Source of the DNA: Marasmius tenuissimus
Lineage: Eukaryota > Basidiomycota > Agaricomycetes > Agaricales > Marasmiaceae
NCBI GenBank assembly: GCA_029532415.1
Contig: JAQOTA010000053.1
Location: forward strand, 2,480,001-2,544,000
Reading direction: 5' to 3'
Length of the DNA stretch: 64,000 bases
In this document: positions 23,201-37,627 of the stretch, one piece after another
How the letters are laid out: each line of letters opens with the position of its first letter
How positions within the stretch are numbered: the stretch's first letter is position 1
The notes under the pieces: model-generated
What the model was told of the DNA's origin: nothing
The model's database searches: none
Seen by the model: only the letters and a program-made list of their open reading frames with translations
Translations under genes and position numbers: made by a program

Positions 23201-25644
23201 GTAGTCTGACGCTTCCGAAGGGTGATCGGTAGGACCGCGAGTCGGCTTGTAGTATTAGGCCACATTTCGCGAAGCCCTTCAAGGGGGACATACTGCCTAC
23301 GGAGTAGCACACGGTGACCGCAACACTTCAGGGTCTCCATTCCTCCCCAGCCATGGGGATTGGGGCTGAAGGCACAATTTGGGTACGAATAGCCGGCGGC
23401 AGGACCCTGGCTCTGGAAGAGGCGGCGATCGAGAGGAACGCTAGCGCAGAACAAGGAAGTTATGACGAAGGCCTAACAACAGGGTCAAGAACGGAGACAC
23501 GAGACGGACCTTGGCCTACAGGTACCGGGGCGCCAGATTTTCCGACTCCCAGACTGCTTCGACACCTCGAATGTTGATGAAGTCCGTTTTCCGGCCCTTT
23601 CTGGACGCTGATCATATAGAATGAGATTGAACGAAGAGGAAGACGACGCCGCCAATAGAAGCGATAGATTCGCTCTGTGTAGTGGATCTTGACGATTTGC
23701 GACCTAGCGAGGTGACGGGTAGTTCAGATCCATGGGTCTAATACCCCCGTAGTTGAGATGTTTAAAGCCACCGGAATGAGGGGGCACGGAGAAGTAGGAG
23801 ACTATATAGGGAAAATCGCCCACAAGGTTTTGAATGAGTTGATGCAACCCTACCTACGGGTCCTTGCGCCTATACTTGCCAAAGAAATCCAGGAGACCTG
23901 AAGGTGGGACAGTTTGTAGTAGATGATGGGCCCACGGAAGCCTTAGAAAAGATCAACATATGTTCCTAGGTACAAGCTCCCTCAATCCATATGTATCAAG
24001 CTGATGTTCGGAACGGGATCGAAGGCGTTGTAAGGAGTAGATCGGGGTGGGTAGATTGGCGAGTTCCCGATAGACGGGGTAGTCTCGCTTGCCTCGGAGA
24101 GAAAATGCCCTTCTATGGTTAGATGTACTTAAGCCACTGTCAATGGACAAGGAAAGTGCTTACGATGTATATAATGCCAAATAATCTACGATATCTGGCG
24201 AAGTACATGGCCAAGGAAGGTCGTATGGGAGAACGGGAACAGGTGGTTATGGGATTCGGGGATGTGTCCCACTCCAAACGTCGCGGCAGACCCTGTTCCA
24301 TTTCACGTTTGGAAGATATTTGGGTTACGAGACACGATCCGGACACGGGAAGGCCAATTTCTACATTGCCAACATGATCGAGACGACTGATGAAGAGATA
24401 ACTGAACATGTTGACCCAGGATCAGCGCGCCAATACCTTACAAGCAAGGTGCGCTACCACCGCAGGTGGTACTTGGAGGACCACTGTGTTTCCCAAAAAT
24501 ACAAAATCGTATGTTGATGCGTCCCGAACCTGCTAGTCGTAACGCTGCTATGATTGATTTGGACATTTGACAAGCCAGACTTGTGCGAGATGTAAGAAGT
24601 TGAGACACAACTTTCGTTGACAACAGTGTCAACACTTGACAACCTGAGGCTGTCTACCCGGTAAATCTTGAGTTATCTGCAGAAAAGGTGCCGAATTAGG
24701 TGCACCATGAGCAACTGCGGGGGAACGAGTATCGATAGGCCTGACCTGGAGTCCTGGGTAACCCTCCCAGCACCTCTGCAGCTCCGCGGCAGCCCGAACA
24801 CTATCGACATATTCTAAGTATCAGTGGCCCCGAGCCATGGCAGGGTCGCATGGGATTGTTGATTCATGATGAAGGGACGGAGATCGGATTCATCAAGGGT
24901 AGGGCTCAGCTGGTGGAGGATCTGTAACGTTCCACCGCGCACTCAACTTCCAAGTCTTGGTTGTAGGGAGATCGCGATATCGAGTTGGTTCCTGTTGGTC
25001 TGAAGGCAAGGTAGTTCTGAGCAGTTCAGTGGCAGAAAGCGGCTGGCCCGTGCACGTTTGCCATATCGGCAATCTACCTGATTAGCCGGTACCCACGTGG
25101 TCCCCGCTCTCAACAAACTCCCATGTCGCCAATCGCCACACACTTTTTCTTGGTGTATCACTGTTAACAAGCAGACCCCAGGTTTTTGAGATTCGTTCCT
25201 CGTCTAATATTCACAGAGACTCATCTCAGACTCACTTTGGCAAGCGAAATTGCCCGAATATCTTCTGGCTTCACCTCTGCGTCCGCCCGACATTTCGTAA
25301 GTGTCGTCAAATTTGTCGGGTGGCTGCCATATTTGTGTAGAAGACAGAACCAAAAGAACGGAGGCGCTGGAGAAAACGTATAGGCGCTGGACCAATTCTG
25401 TAGGCCTGGAGCAAAGGCTGTAATGTGGGAGGTAATTGAACTGATGGAAGGCATGATGCGGTGTCAACACGGGAGATGATTGTCCAGTGCAGCCCAGTGA
25501 TGCACCCAATAGCTGTCCGTTGCTAACTCGAGCTTTCGGTTGGCTTAGAGGGTTTTTCATTTCAACCACCACGTCCGTTTCTCTCAACCCTTCTCATCCC
25601 GGAGGAACCTTCTGATCTGGGTTTCCCGGTCTTTCTTCGAGGTC
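20208..25644. other. 5.4 kb gene-poor region
   Basis: No reading frame here exceeds about 127 codons, none matches a family I know, and none has a convincing chain of splice sites. I found no transposase, reverse transcriptase or integrase motif and no terminal repeats by eye. A weak imperfect duplication of 'acccaatctcg' with similar flanks occurs near 20668 and 20998, and 'gttcatcacc' is repeated near 20840 and 20867. The ends must hold promoters of the two flanking divergent large genes. It may be a decayed mobile element, a regulatory region or a source of noncoding RNA. Confidence 0.5.
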
Positions 25645-28600
25645 ATGTCGGCTTTTTCCTCGTTGTTTTCTCGAAGTAAACCTCGGCAAAAGCACAAGAC
25701 TCAGAATGTTGCTGTCAAATCACCATTCCATTCCTTACAGAAAAGCTTGAATTCTCCCACTTCACCGCATCCATACGCGTCACCCGACATCGTCGATATT
25801 AGAGATACTACCAGTTTTCAGTCCAGCACCTCCTCAATACCAGAAACTTCCTCGATTCCGAGTTCCTTGATTCCGGGACCGTCCAACCTTCGAAGTCTCG
25901 AAATCACTACAGCAGAGCCCCCTCCACGAACCCCCGATGTTGACCAGTTTCCCAGTCCAAATGAAAGTCCAGATGAACCGGATAGTCCAGAGGGGATTCT
26001 GACTCCCGAAGAGAACGAGCTGCCCACTCCTAGATTACCTACTCCGCCGAGAATGTCGCTGGATATTGATCTGTCGTCAGACTTCACGACCGATTGGATA
26101 CCATCACATTTGCTGGATTCAGGTGCTTATGGCAGGCCGGAAAACGACGCACAACGTACTTCGAGAGGATTGACGGTAGCTGGGCCAAGGAGCATATCAG
26201 GAGGGTCTACGTTGAATCTGGGGGATGAGATAGCTGTGGACGTAAGGTCTGCGGTCGAGGAGGAAAGTCTGCAGGACGGAGATGCTGGAGCGAGCGATTA
26301 TGAGTCATCAATCTCTGACGACTTCGTTGCTGAGATAGAAACATTAGAGGTGCGTGTCCGTTCCATTTCGTATGTTTGCGCGCATGCTAAGCCCTCCGTA
26401 GGCGTCAGATTTTCTCAAGGTCAGCGGCGGCGAAGCTCAGACTCGACCCGTCCGTGTCTTAGTGCGTATACAGTGCAATGCTCTGTGAAAGGTATGGTCT
26501 GCTGACGCTCCTTTAGCCGAGTTTACCTCCCGGGCCAAAGAGGACTATCCCTACCCCAATTAAAATTCCCAACCCAATCTTCCATGGACCTAAAGTGCAG
26601 GTCATCCGCTCCTCCGGCAGACACAATTCTTATGCACAAACACCGTCCAGTCAGCATTCCAGACCGGAATCGCTATACTCAGGCGAAGATGCATCGGCCG
26701 TCTCTGGCACCACTCTGGCTCGCGCTTTGATCGGAAACTCCTATGTCTTGTCGGACGAGCGCGCCTCCAAATATCGCAGCGGTGGTTCTGTTCTTACGAG
26801 AGCAGATTCTGCCACACTGCCCAGGGAAGAGCTGCCTTTCTGGACTTCCCCCATCCATTCAGGGCGAGAACGCAAGACAAGTGGAATGGGTGACGTCCCT
26901 CCGGTGCCTGCAAATGCAGATGTGGTATACATGCCACCAAAGAACCCGCGCAAACTTCCGGCTCCAACCAGTAAGACAACAAGACAAAGTACTGGCAGTC
27001 TTTTATCCCCTGACGCTGTCGATGGGGAGGTATTTGGCAACAGTGTCCAAAGGTCCAATAGTAACAGCGGGCTTAGGGTCCCTAATTCCGCCAGGAGAAA
27101 TCCCTCTGAGATAATCTCTCCCATGCCTATGTCCGCCTCCTCGGGGGTCATGAACTCCGAAAGACGCATTTCACGCATATCTGAGGTTACCTCCTTGGCC
27201 ACGGACCAGTCACCGTCGATTAGCAGCTCCAGAGAGCACTTGACCCCGACGTCTGCAGACCCTTTTTCTGCATCCATGTACACACCATCTCCTTTGGCGT
27301 TGGATTCAGACCGGAACTCACTGGATGACAGGCCTCACAGTCGTGAGCAAGCCGCTTCCGAAACCGCTCCCCCGAGGTCGCCTCTCCTATCCCCATCATC
27401 GCAATCAGAATATTCGTCTCCTCATGATCCCCAGAGACAGTCCGGTCGGTCATCCTCGACTACGTCAACGGGTCAATTGGATAATGTTCTCGATTACTAC
27501 GAACATTCGTCGCCGCCACCCATGGATTCCAGTGAGGCTTCTACGAGTGCTGAGAACAGCCCGAACCACCCGCATCAGCCACCCTATGGTACCCATTTCC
27601 GACCACCGTTCTCCCCAATATCAGAGGAATCGCTCTCACAGTTGTCGCCCCCTTCACCTTTCGTGCAGAGGGATAAGGTTCCGAAGAATAGGATGAGTAC
27701 GTTGAGCGGAAAGTTCGTGATCAGCAACAGCCCATCAAGCGCTGGAGGTACATCGATTCCCCACTTCTTGAGAATATGATACTCACTCCATCATTTTACA
27801 GGGAGTATCGATTGGCCGAACAATCGCAAGGGCTCGCCTCCTAATCGGCTGCTACCAATCGGCGAGGCGTCCCAGGTAAAGTATCGCGACTTGGTCCGGT
27901 TATGCCATGCTGACGATTTGAGCTAGACGTCCCCACTTCCCACAACTCCGTCGCCATCGACACCTTCAACGAGCACTTCCCACAACGTCCCAGTATCTGC
28001 CGTATCCACATCTTCTGTTGGCATCTTGATCCCACCGCCACCAATGATGAGTCATGTGTTCAATCGCCAGCGTTCGGGAAGTACGCCCAACCCCATACGG
28101 GTGGAGCGTGATCCAAGGAATCAAACCAAGTACGCTATCAGCGTGGGACGTCCGGCTAGCACTGCGGGAAGCCCCTCAAGTGAGGAGTTGCCTCAGCAAG
28201 CTTTCCCTGAAACACCAATTGGTATCACCCCGTCGCAATGGAGTCCTGGATCGTTGATATCTCCCGGGATGCCTCGATTTGCGTTAGGCGAGCGGGACTC
28301 GGCTGCTGAGCAGATGTTTCCCCAGACTCCCATGTCTGCTTTTGGAATGGGCCTCGCGAGTCCATCAATACATCAAAGTGGAGATGGAATGCCTACTTTG
28401 GCGCAGCAGTTACTGACGCGAGCAGCTTCATCCGTACAAGGTGTGAGAACTACGAGGTCGGGGGCGGAGATCACCAGAGCAAGGACGGTCGCACAATCAA
28501 ACCCTGCGACCACAGGAGCTGGGAATGATTCCGAACAGGAACACGTTCATGACTGGGACGAACAGGAGGAGGGGGAGGCAAAGAGGCGTAAACCACAACC

Positions 28601-30762
28601 CTCTTGGATAACGCAGCATTTCTCGGACTTGGGTTCTGAAAATGGTTCTCCCGTGGATAGTCGCTACTCATATAATCAGTTGGAGCCTACACCGCCTGTA
28701 CCAGCATTACCTGCAGAGGTCAGGAAATCCTCAGTGTCGATTGCTGGAACTTTGCCGCAGTTGCCACCTTCTCCACCGGACGAATCCCCTTCTCCCACAC
28801 CTCCGCCACAGGCTACGCCTTCTGGACTCGTTGGATATCCCGCGGAGTCGAGTCACAATGCTGCTGAGACCACTCCAGAGGCCCCGGCACTGTCGCGTCA
28901 AGCCATTCCAGCAACACAGACCCCGACACCTGATATCACTCCCTCCGCTTCCACGCAAAGCCTCAACGCAATCATCGAGCACCCGGAAGCCGACGGCCCT
29001 GCTCCACTCCTTCCTCAACATCAACACACTTATCCCCAGCCTCAAGGCAAGGCTCAGTCTGCCTTCACGAAACGTCCCATCGATGACCATGTCACCCATG
29101 ATTCGTTCGGGGATGCTCCCGCTCTTCCTTCCCCCCCTCCATACTACACGCTCGTATTCGAAAGCGCTCCGAGCAATATGACGCCTAACTCGGGTCAACC
29201 TAGCACGAGTCGTTCTGGGCACTCGAGGACGGACTCTGAATACCAATCGGCTACTCAGAGTCCCCACCCCAGTAGGGACGATCACCGACAGTCCAAGAGG
29301 ATGAGAAATCGACCAGGTATTCCGCTTGGACCTCGACGACCCAGCGACCAGATTAATAATCGTTCTGCATCTGGTGGCTATTCACGTGAGCGCAACGCTT
29401 CTGTATCTTCGTTTGCCAGTGTAGTCCCATCCAGTTCGAATACCGCCCCACGACGATCTCTGGCTACCCCACTTGGATCACCGAATCATGGTCCTCGATT
29501 CCAAACACCGCCTGTGCGATGGAGAGGGCACACGATGGACGCAGCCAAATGGACGTTCACATCTGCACAACTTCAGGCTCTCGTTTCCCGAGCCATAAAG
29601 CGCTCCGCTGAAGCATCTTTCATACGATTACTTCGCCTAGAGGTGGTAGACGAGGAGATCCCCCACGAAATGCGCAAGTTGGAGATGCATCGGACGGATA
29701 TTAAGGCCCAATACAAGATGCTCACACGAAAGCGCGCGGAAACTCTAGCGAGGTTGACATCATGTATCGAGGGAACTACTCAGGAAGATGGCGTTGTGGC
29801 TCTCCAACTGGTCTCGAAAGTAACCGAGTTGTCCACGCAGCTTGATCAGCTGGCAGAAGAACTTCATAGTGCGGACGAGCAGTTGTCTCAGCTTAGGTCA
29901 TTGTTGGACATTCATGAAGGAAGCGCGCTGGCGATGGCTCTTCGAAAACTCAACACAAGCTTCCTGAAGCAAGTACAAATTTCCGAAGAATTGCGGACGC
30001 AAGTCGAGACTCTAGAGGCAGAGAGAGACGATGCGTGGAAGCAAGCAGAAAGGGTAGCCGTTGATTTTGATAATCTCTCTGAAAGGATGGACCCACCTGC
30101 AGAGTCAGCATCAGTCAACCGGAGCAACCGCTCCAGTCGGGTGATTGCGCTGCGGAAGTCAAGTGTCCGCGTCTCAAAGGCGGGTTTGAGGACGTCGTCG
30201 AGGAGATCATCGACCAGCAGTCACAGACTTAGCACCGCGACGCTCTCTGGAGCGAAGTCTGTCTTCTCTGTGGAGGACGTACCACCGGTGCCCCCCATCC
30301 CTCGTCCCCGTCAACCACCAGTCAACATAGTAACGGACCTGAGGACCTCCACTACTGTACGTTCGAAAACTTTTGTTTTGTACGATATCTCACGCTCATT
30401 GCTCCCTTACAGGGGTTTTCTACTGACGCGACGCCCAACTCTGCGACGAGGGCAATGCTCCAGGCTCAGGACGAGGTGTGCGACCTGCTGGGGATTAAGA
30501 TGGAACCTCGACCACGAAGGTCTCGATCAGTGATTGAGCACCCGCATGAACGACTTTCGGTCGCAGGCACCAATCCGTCTCGCCCGACCTCAAGTCGACC
30601 GTTATCTATGCCCGATGATTCAGGATTGACAGAAGTATATAATGTAATGACCGCAGATGTGTGTGCTATTCCTCACTTTACTCGGTTTCGTTCCACTGAC
30701 GTTGTCTGCTCCAGCGTAATGCCATGTTAGCCACCCTCGAGTTGCTCTCGGATCCTGTTTAA
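25645..30762 (+). CDS. Very large Ser/Pro-rich coiled-coil protein, unknown
   Basis: Unrecognised protein of roughly 1,600 residues. Start ATG 25645 (MSAFSSLFSRSKPRQKHKTQ). Introns lie near 26350-26400, 26460-26515, 27747-27801, 27876-27926, 30356-30411 and 30657-30716, all with GT-AG ends. The first two thirds are Ser/Pro/Thr-rich and probably disordered, with many SP/TP sites. Around 29517-30095 is a conserved-looking block, 'RWRGHTMDAAKWTFTSAQLQ', then 'ALVSRAIKRSAEASFIRLLR', followed by a long coiled coil ('SKVTELSTQLDQLAEELHSA', 'QISEELRTQVETLEAERDDA'). After another basic Ser-rich stretch the end is 'QDEVCDLLGIKMEPRPRR' and finally 'NAMLATLELLSDPV'. The SP/TP density suggests phosphorylation control (inference). 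Divergent from the similar-textured gene at 17514-20207 across the gene-poor region. Confidence 0.75.
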
Positions 30763-31427
30763 TTTATTTATTCGATTTTTGTGCAGGCGTTTATCGCCGT
30801 TATCGCTCGTTTAACTTTATTTTTTCCTCCTTATTTCTCGATATCTGTTCACTCATTATCATCATTCTGCAACTCACTTCATGTATAACGTCGTATATAT
30901 CTATTGTTACAATACGTATAGTGGCCAGAATCCGTTAAACGGGCGATTTTGATTTTTTGCCGCCATTTGGGTGCTCGGATGAGAATCAAGACGCGTCTGA
31001 GGCGTGGAAAATATGACTTAATCTGCCATCAACAACGCGAAGCAAGGCCCTTGTACTTGTTTCCTGTCCTCAACAAGCGAACGAAGTACAAGGTCACTAC
31101 AAAGATACAAGACCATCGCTCGGTCGGAATTCCTCGTCGTTGCAATCTCCTTGTATAATGCAGGCGTACCCTGGCTTCTCAAATCTTAATTGGAGTTTAC
31201 AGTCACTTGTTCTCCCAATACGATTCGATAAATTACATGACAACCTTGTCCAATGCTCATGGTCGGACAAGCGAACACGTCGGTGGGAGCTTGGGCATAT
31301 AAATGGGCTGCGGTTGGTTCTTCCAGGCTATCTCGGAGCCCGACCTCTCGTAGGGAAACCGATCAATAAGCCCCCTCCCTCATTTTACTCGTTTTCTTCG
31401 TTTTGCTAATCTTTTTCTGCAGAGAAG
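30763..31427. other. Intergenic
   Basis: 665 bp. T-rich at 30763-30850, likely the 3' UTR of the large gene. No gene supported. Confidence 0.4.
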
Positions 31428-32353
31428 ATGAGGAACGTTTCAATCTGGGAACGAACACCACGAGAGCACATAGCTTCGGAGCAGAGGGCACGAGAAAGCA
31501 CCTGCGGATTTCCATTGCGCCAACCACGACGACTTCCTCCGCCACCACAGTGCCCATTATTTTGTTCTATCTTGTCGTCTATTCTCACTAATACTCCTGG
31601 TCTTAGATGGGTCAGAGTGCACTTTTACACGCACATGTACAAGCTCAGACAGGGATGTGCGCCAGACTTGGAGGGTGACTTTATGCTCACGAGGAATGGG
31701 GGCCTGGATGTGAGGGAGGTGATGAATAGGTGGGCTCTCGAAGAGTGTTGCGTATGTTTCTTTCAATCTTGTTTGTGATGGGCTGGAGGCTCAGGTGTCT
31801 TTAGGCGATCGACCCACTACGATGGCAGCCTATGCCCAGAACAAGGGAAAATCACCTATCTCCTCTGGCCATGCGAGTCCTCACAGAGAGCACTGGGGCC
31901 GTTACTTTTATCGGTAAGCTTAGCCCCTTCTCTCTACCTTACATATCTCAATCCGTTTCACTAGAACCTACGGCGACAAAATCAACAACGCGGAAACGCG
32001 CGTTCCGGGAGGGCCTTGTAACGCTCTTTGAAAGCATTAGTGCCTTCTTCACTCTCGTTGTAATGACAATCCTCGATGTGATTGTCTCTTTCTTCCGGCA
32101 GCACACGCCGTTCGTCAATTGGGCGCTAGAGGTGCGACGCGCTTGGCGCTTGGAAGCACAATCGAGGGAATTCTTAAAAAAGGAAATTGGGAGGACGATG
32201 AAAGACGCGGGTTTGGTTGTTCTGGTCGTCTTATTGGCGATATCACTCCTCCTGGCCTACACAATGATGGGGCCCATAGAATTTGAGTTTGCCCCGAGGG
32301 AAAGGGCATGGAATTGGGCGCGGACGGGAGTTTTCGACGTTGGGAAGATCTGA
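31428..32353 (+). CDS. Small membrane protein, unknown
   Basis: Start taken at ATG 31428 (MRNVSIWERTPREHIASEQR). An intron of about 58 nt from 31550 ends at 'ctcactaatactcctggtcttag', with a good branch site, and brings 'WVRVHFYTHMYKLRQG' into frame. A second intron (31752-31805) joins 'NRWALEECC' to 'AIDPLRWQPMPRTREN'. A third (51 nt from about 31914) gives 'VTFIEPTATKSTTRKR'. The C-terminal half has two hydrophobic stretches, 'ISAFFTLVVMTILDVIVSFF' and 'AGLVVLVVLLAISLLLAY', so two transmembrane segments are likely, ending 'WARTGVFDVGKI'. No family recognised. The first exon is the least certain part. Confidence 0.55.
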
Positions 32354-33433
32354 ATTTCACTTAGGTAAGCTCAAATCGCTTGGAGACGCGTCACAAACAT
32401 ACTCATCCCCTTTGGCAGGGAATAAGAGAAGAACACGCATTTGTACTACTAGCCTGCTTTCGCTTTCACTTCTGCTGCTCTGCGCTATCATTATGACTTT
32501 TTATCCGACCTATGCTTCCATTACTCGCCAATTATGCCACACTATGCAGTATCCTTTCCGTATGCCTACCGTCTACTCTACATATGCAATCCATCGCCAC
32601 TCTTGTTGAAGCTTCAATCCGTCCATGTGATTCGACTGTTTGGACTGAGAAATTCCCGCTACTGCTAAGTAGAGGGTTTTACCCGGAAAGTTTCACGCAC
32701 TGCGCGATATTCGATCACCTCTCAACGTGACTTTTTTTCCACGATCACGAGAAAATTGCTCTCCCTCAAAATCAAGACTCGCCTGCCGACGGCCGTAGCG
32801 GCACAACACCAACGCAACCACGGACCCCCCGATGCCTGCCGTAGCGGCCCTACCTACAAAACAAAGAGTGGTTTTCCCTCCCTTCGAGGACATTCTGTCC
32901 ATCCCGTTTTACAGCACTGGTGCACTGCAGTATTTACTTTGTCAGGACAGGGGAATGTGTGTACAATTTTTCCTGTAGTGATGGGGCTATCATCTACAAA
33001 TCTGTGCTAGAAACTGACTCAGTCTCACATTGTCAGAAATGCCCAAGGCACCGTAGGTGCTCCCTTGCTGCTGCGAGGAGCCAGCCGAAGGCTGGGCGAC
33101 GAGCAGCCGCCGTAGGAAAAATCACTGTAGTAGATTCGATCAAAAGAGGGGACCTGATTTCGAAAGGTCTTCAATGCGAGGTCTTCCAATGTTTCTCATA
33201 CCCATTGAGGGCTTTAAGGTAGGTGAAGGTTCAGCATTCAGCGCCATCTGAGGCTTGGGCATGCTTAAAGGCAAGCAGTAGCGGGCGCTGCCGCTCGCCG
33301 GCACTATGCCTTATGGGCGCCTCCCGGGCAGGTTACCAGACATGCTACACGACCACGTGACGACGGGAGTTGAAATTTGTGAAATTCTGTCATTGAACTC
33401 GTGTTCACCGCACACACACCTTGACCCGGAACC
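32354..33433. other. Intergenic, CDC20 upstream region
   Basis: 1,080 bp without a supported gene. Contains a short GC hairpin near 33078-33098 (ccagccgaaggctggg) and CACGTGACG near 33353, about 80 bp before the CDC20 start, an E-box/CRE-like site. Confidence 0.4.
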
Positions 33434-35282
33434 ATGTCGATGATCCCAAAGACACCCAGCAGGCACCGCACTCGCTCAGATGCGAGGACGCCTTTGACGC
33501 CTTCTCTCATGTCCGGAATGAATAACATCACTCTCGCCAGTTCCCCGACAAAGAGAAAGACGAAGACGAGCTTAAAGTCTTCATCAGGTCCTTTCGACAC
33601 AACAAATCCATTCATCAACCCGCATTCTGCGAGACCCTCCAGGCCTCAGTCTAGAGGATCGAGGTCTCGCCCAGCTTCACCGGTCAAGGCTGTGTCGTAC
33701 GGTGGTTCGCTGCAGGTGTCGGACGATCTAAGTAGGCAAGCAGGCGGCGGGGTGATTCGCAAGGGCGGTATAGAGAGCCGACTCGACGTTGTAACGAGAG
33801 ACCTGAATCCCGCTGCTATCAAGCAGCCAGAGATCAGGAGGTCTCGCTCAACCCCCGCTGTGGTGAGTAGCACTTCCATACCGTCGACTATTCATTGACC
33901 AACCTCGTTTAGAATCGTGATGCACGGGATCGCTTCATCACCACAAGAGATGAGGGCATAGACAGCGTTACCGCAACACTAGACCAAATGAACCTTGGAA
34001 CTCAGAACGCCTCACCCGGGCACACCGCTCGACTCATCGAAGCCACTGGCGTTCCTGTAAACCGTCGAATCTTAGGGTACCACGAACAACCTCCCGCTCC
34101 TTCCTCTGACCATACACTCGCCCAACAGCGTGAGTACGCCAAACCTCTCTACGCTCGTCCCGGTGCAGTCCCCACATCTACGGGTTCCACGAAGGCACGG
34201 AAGATACCGACACAGCCTGAAAGAGTTTTGGATGCTCCTGGGATGGTCGATGACTTCTACTTGAACCTACTCAGTTGGAGTTGCCAGAACACCGTCGCCG
34301 TCGCCCTCGAGTCCTCTACGTACATTTGGAGAGCTGATACTGGCAGTGTCGTTCAGATGGGCGAAGCGCCTGAAGGATCGTATGTTTCGAGCGTGGACTT
34401 CTCGAACGACGGTGCTTTCCTGGGTATCGGATTGGGCAACGGAGACGTAGAACTGTGGGACGTCGAGACCGGACAGAAGCTCAGGACGATGAGTGGTCAT
34501 CAGTCCCAGATCGCTGTTCTTTCATGGCATGAACACATATTGAGTTCAGGATGCGGTGATGGCAGTATTTGGCATCACGACGTTCGAGTTCCTCGGCATA
34601 AGGTCATGGAACTGCTGGGTCACAGTGGTGAGGTCTGTGGTCTTAGGTGGCGAAGTGACGGTGAGATGTTGGCGAGCGGAGGAAATGATAATGTGGTGAA
34701 TATTTGGGATGGAAGACTGGGAGATGTGGGTGAGGGAGCTAGGGGGACCCCGAAATGGACGAAGAGAAATCACACGGCTGCAGTCAAGGTAAGGTGGCTC
34801 GCATTGCAGAATGAGTCCTTCGGCTGACATGCGTTTACTAGGGAGTTGCATGGTGTCCTTGGCAGCCAAATCTGCTCGCTACGGGCGGGGGAACGAACGA
34901 CGCAACTATCAACGTTTGGAACAGTACTACCGGTGCCCGACTTCACACCCTCAAAACCCCGTCGCAAATCACTTCACTTATCTGGGCCCCACACAAGAAA
35001 GAAATACTTTCAACTCATGGATATCCAACCAATTCGATCATGGTGCACGCGTATCCCAGCATGGAACGTGTTGCTGAAATCAGGGATGCACACGATTCCC
35101 GTGTCCTGTTCAGTTGTGTTGGACCTGCAGGCGATGTTGTTTGCACGGGTGCCGGAGATGAAAACTTGAAATTCTGGAGGATCTGGGACGCAGCTGAGGT
35201 TACAAAGAAGAAAAAGGATGTATACGGGTACGGGGAACGAAGGGCTAACTCTACTAGTTCAGGACATCTAGCTATCAGGTAA
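33434..35282 (+). CDS. CDC20: Cdc20-type APC/C activator, WD40
   Basis: Activator and substrate receptor of the anaphase-promoting complex. Start ATG 33434 (MSMIPKTPSRHRTRSDARTP). A disordered basic N-terminus leads, after an intron near 33860-33912, to the C-box 'RDRFITTRDEGID', in which Thr replaces the usual Pro. Then 'NRRILGYHEQPPAP' resembles the Mad2-interacting motif (K/R-I/V-L-x-Y). The propeller follows: 'ERVLDAPGMVDDFYLNLLSW', 'NTVAVALESSTYIWRADTG', 'LGIGLGNGDVELWDVETGQ', 'DGSIWHHDVRV', 'LASGGNDNVVNIWDGR', 'GVAWCPWQPNLLATGGGTND', 'VCTGAGDENLKFWRIWD'. It ends in the IR tail 'SSGHLAIR', which docks on APC3. The loop lacks a KEN box that I can see. Cdc20 rather than Cdh1 is chosen because of the MIM-like motif and DRF C-box. 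Confidence 0.9.
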
Positions 35283-35533
35283 AATATCTATCCATTTTAC
35301 GAGTATTTCTATCCGCCGCAGTATCTCTATCCGCAGCATTTCCATGTTATCGAGTCGTGTATGAATCTTAATTTGGTTTCATAATTGGGATACTTATTGG
35401 ATGCGAAACTCTCCCGCACCCGCCATGTCCACTCAAAACGCGCCGAGATTAATTTATCCAGTCAATGACCAACAGACAGGCAAGATTTATTTTCTGACCT
35501 TCTCTCGACACGTCTTGTCTTCTTACCACCACC

Positions 35534-37192
<1,659 letters not shown>

Positions 37193-37627
37193 GGTCATTA
37201 CTGATACCAAAAGGTCTGCCAAAGGTTGGGTGATGGATGAATCTGGATGGACTTGGAATTGTAGGATAATGGACGGGGAACTCTGAGGACGGATGGATCT
37301 TGTATGTATTATACCCAAGTAAGTAGTGCCCAGGACCGATAGCTCCTGTGTCCTTATTAGTGGTAATTTTGGCGCAATTGGGTTTAATGGAAGGTTTATT
37401 AGGTGTCTCGGGGTAGAACAGTATCATGTATGCAAGTTCAGAATTACGAGGAAGAGAATAAAGACCAGATAATAGATATCAAAAATCGACACAAGGCAAG
37501 AAACACCAGAGAGAAAAGTCAATACTACAAGCTGGTACGCTGGAAGGATCCACGCAAGTCCGCAGATAGATACATTTGACGTTACTTGGATGATCGACGA
37601 AGGAAGAACTGGTCCACCCCCAATCAC
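37193..37627. other. Intergenic (convergent 3' ends)
   Basis: 435 bp between GMD and CAC2. No gene supported. A donor-like GTAAGT right at the CAC2 stop leaves room for one more 3' exon of CAC2. Confidence 0.4.

Noticed and set aside
23071..23454. 127-codon minus frame in the gene desert as a retroelement fragment
   Set aside because: No reverse-transcriptase, integrase or protease motif could be seen, and overlapping frames are equally open.
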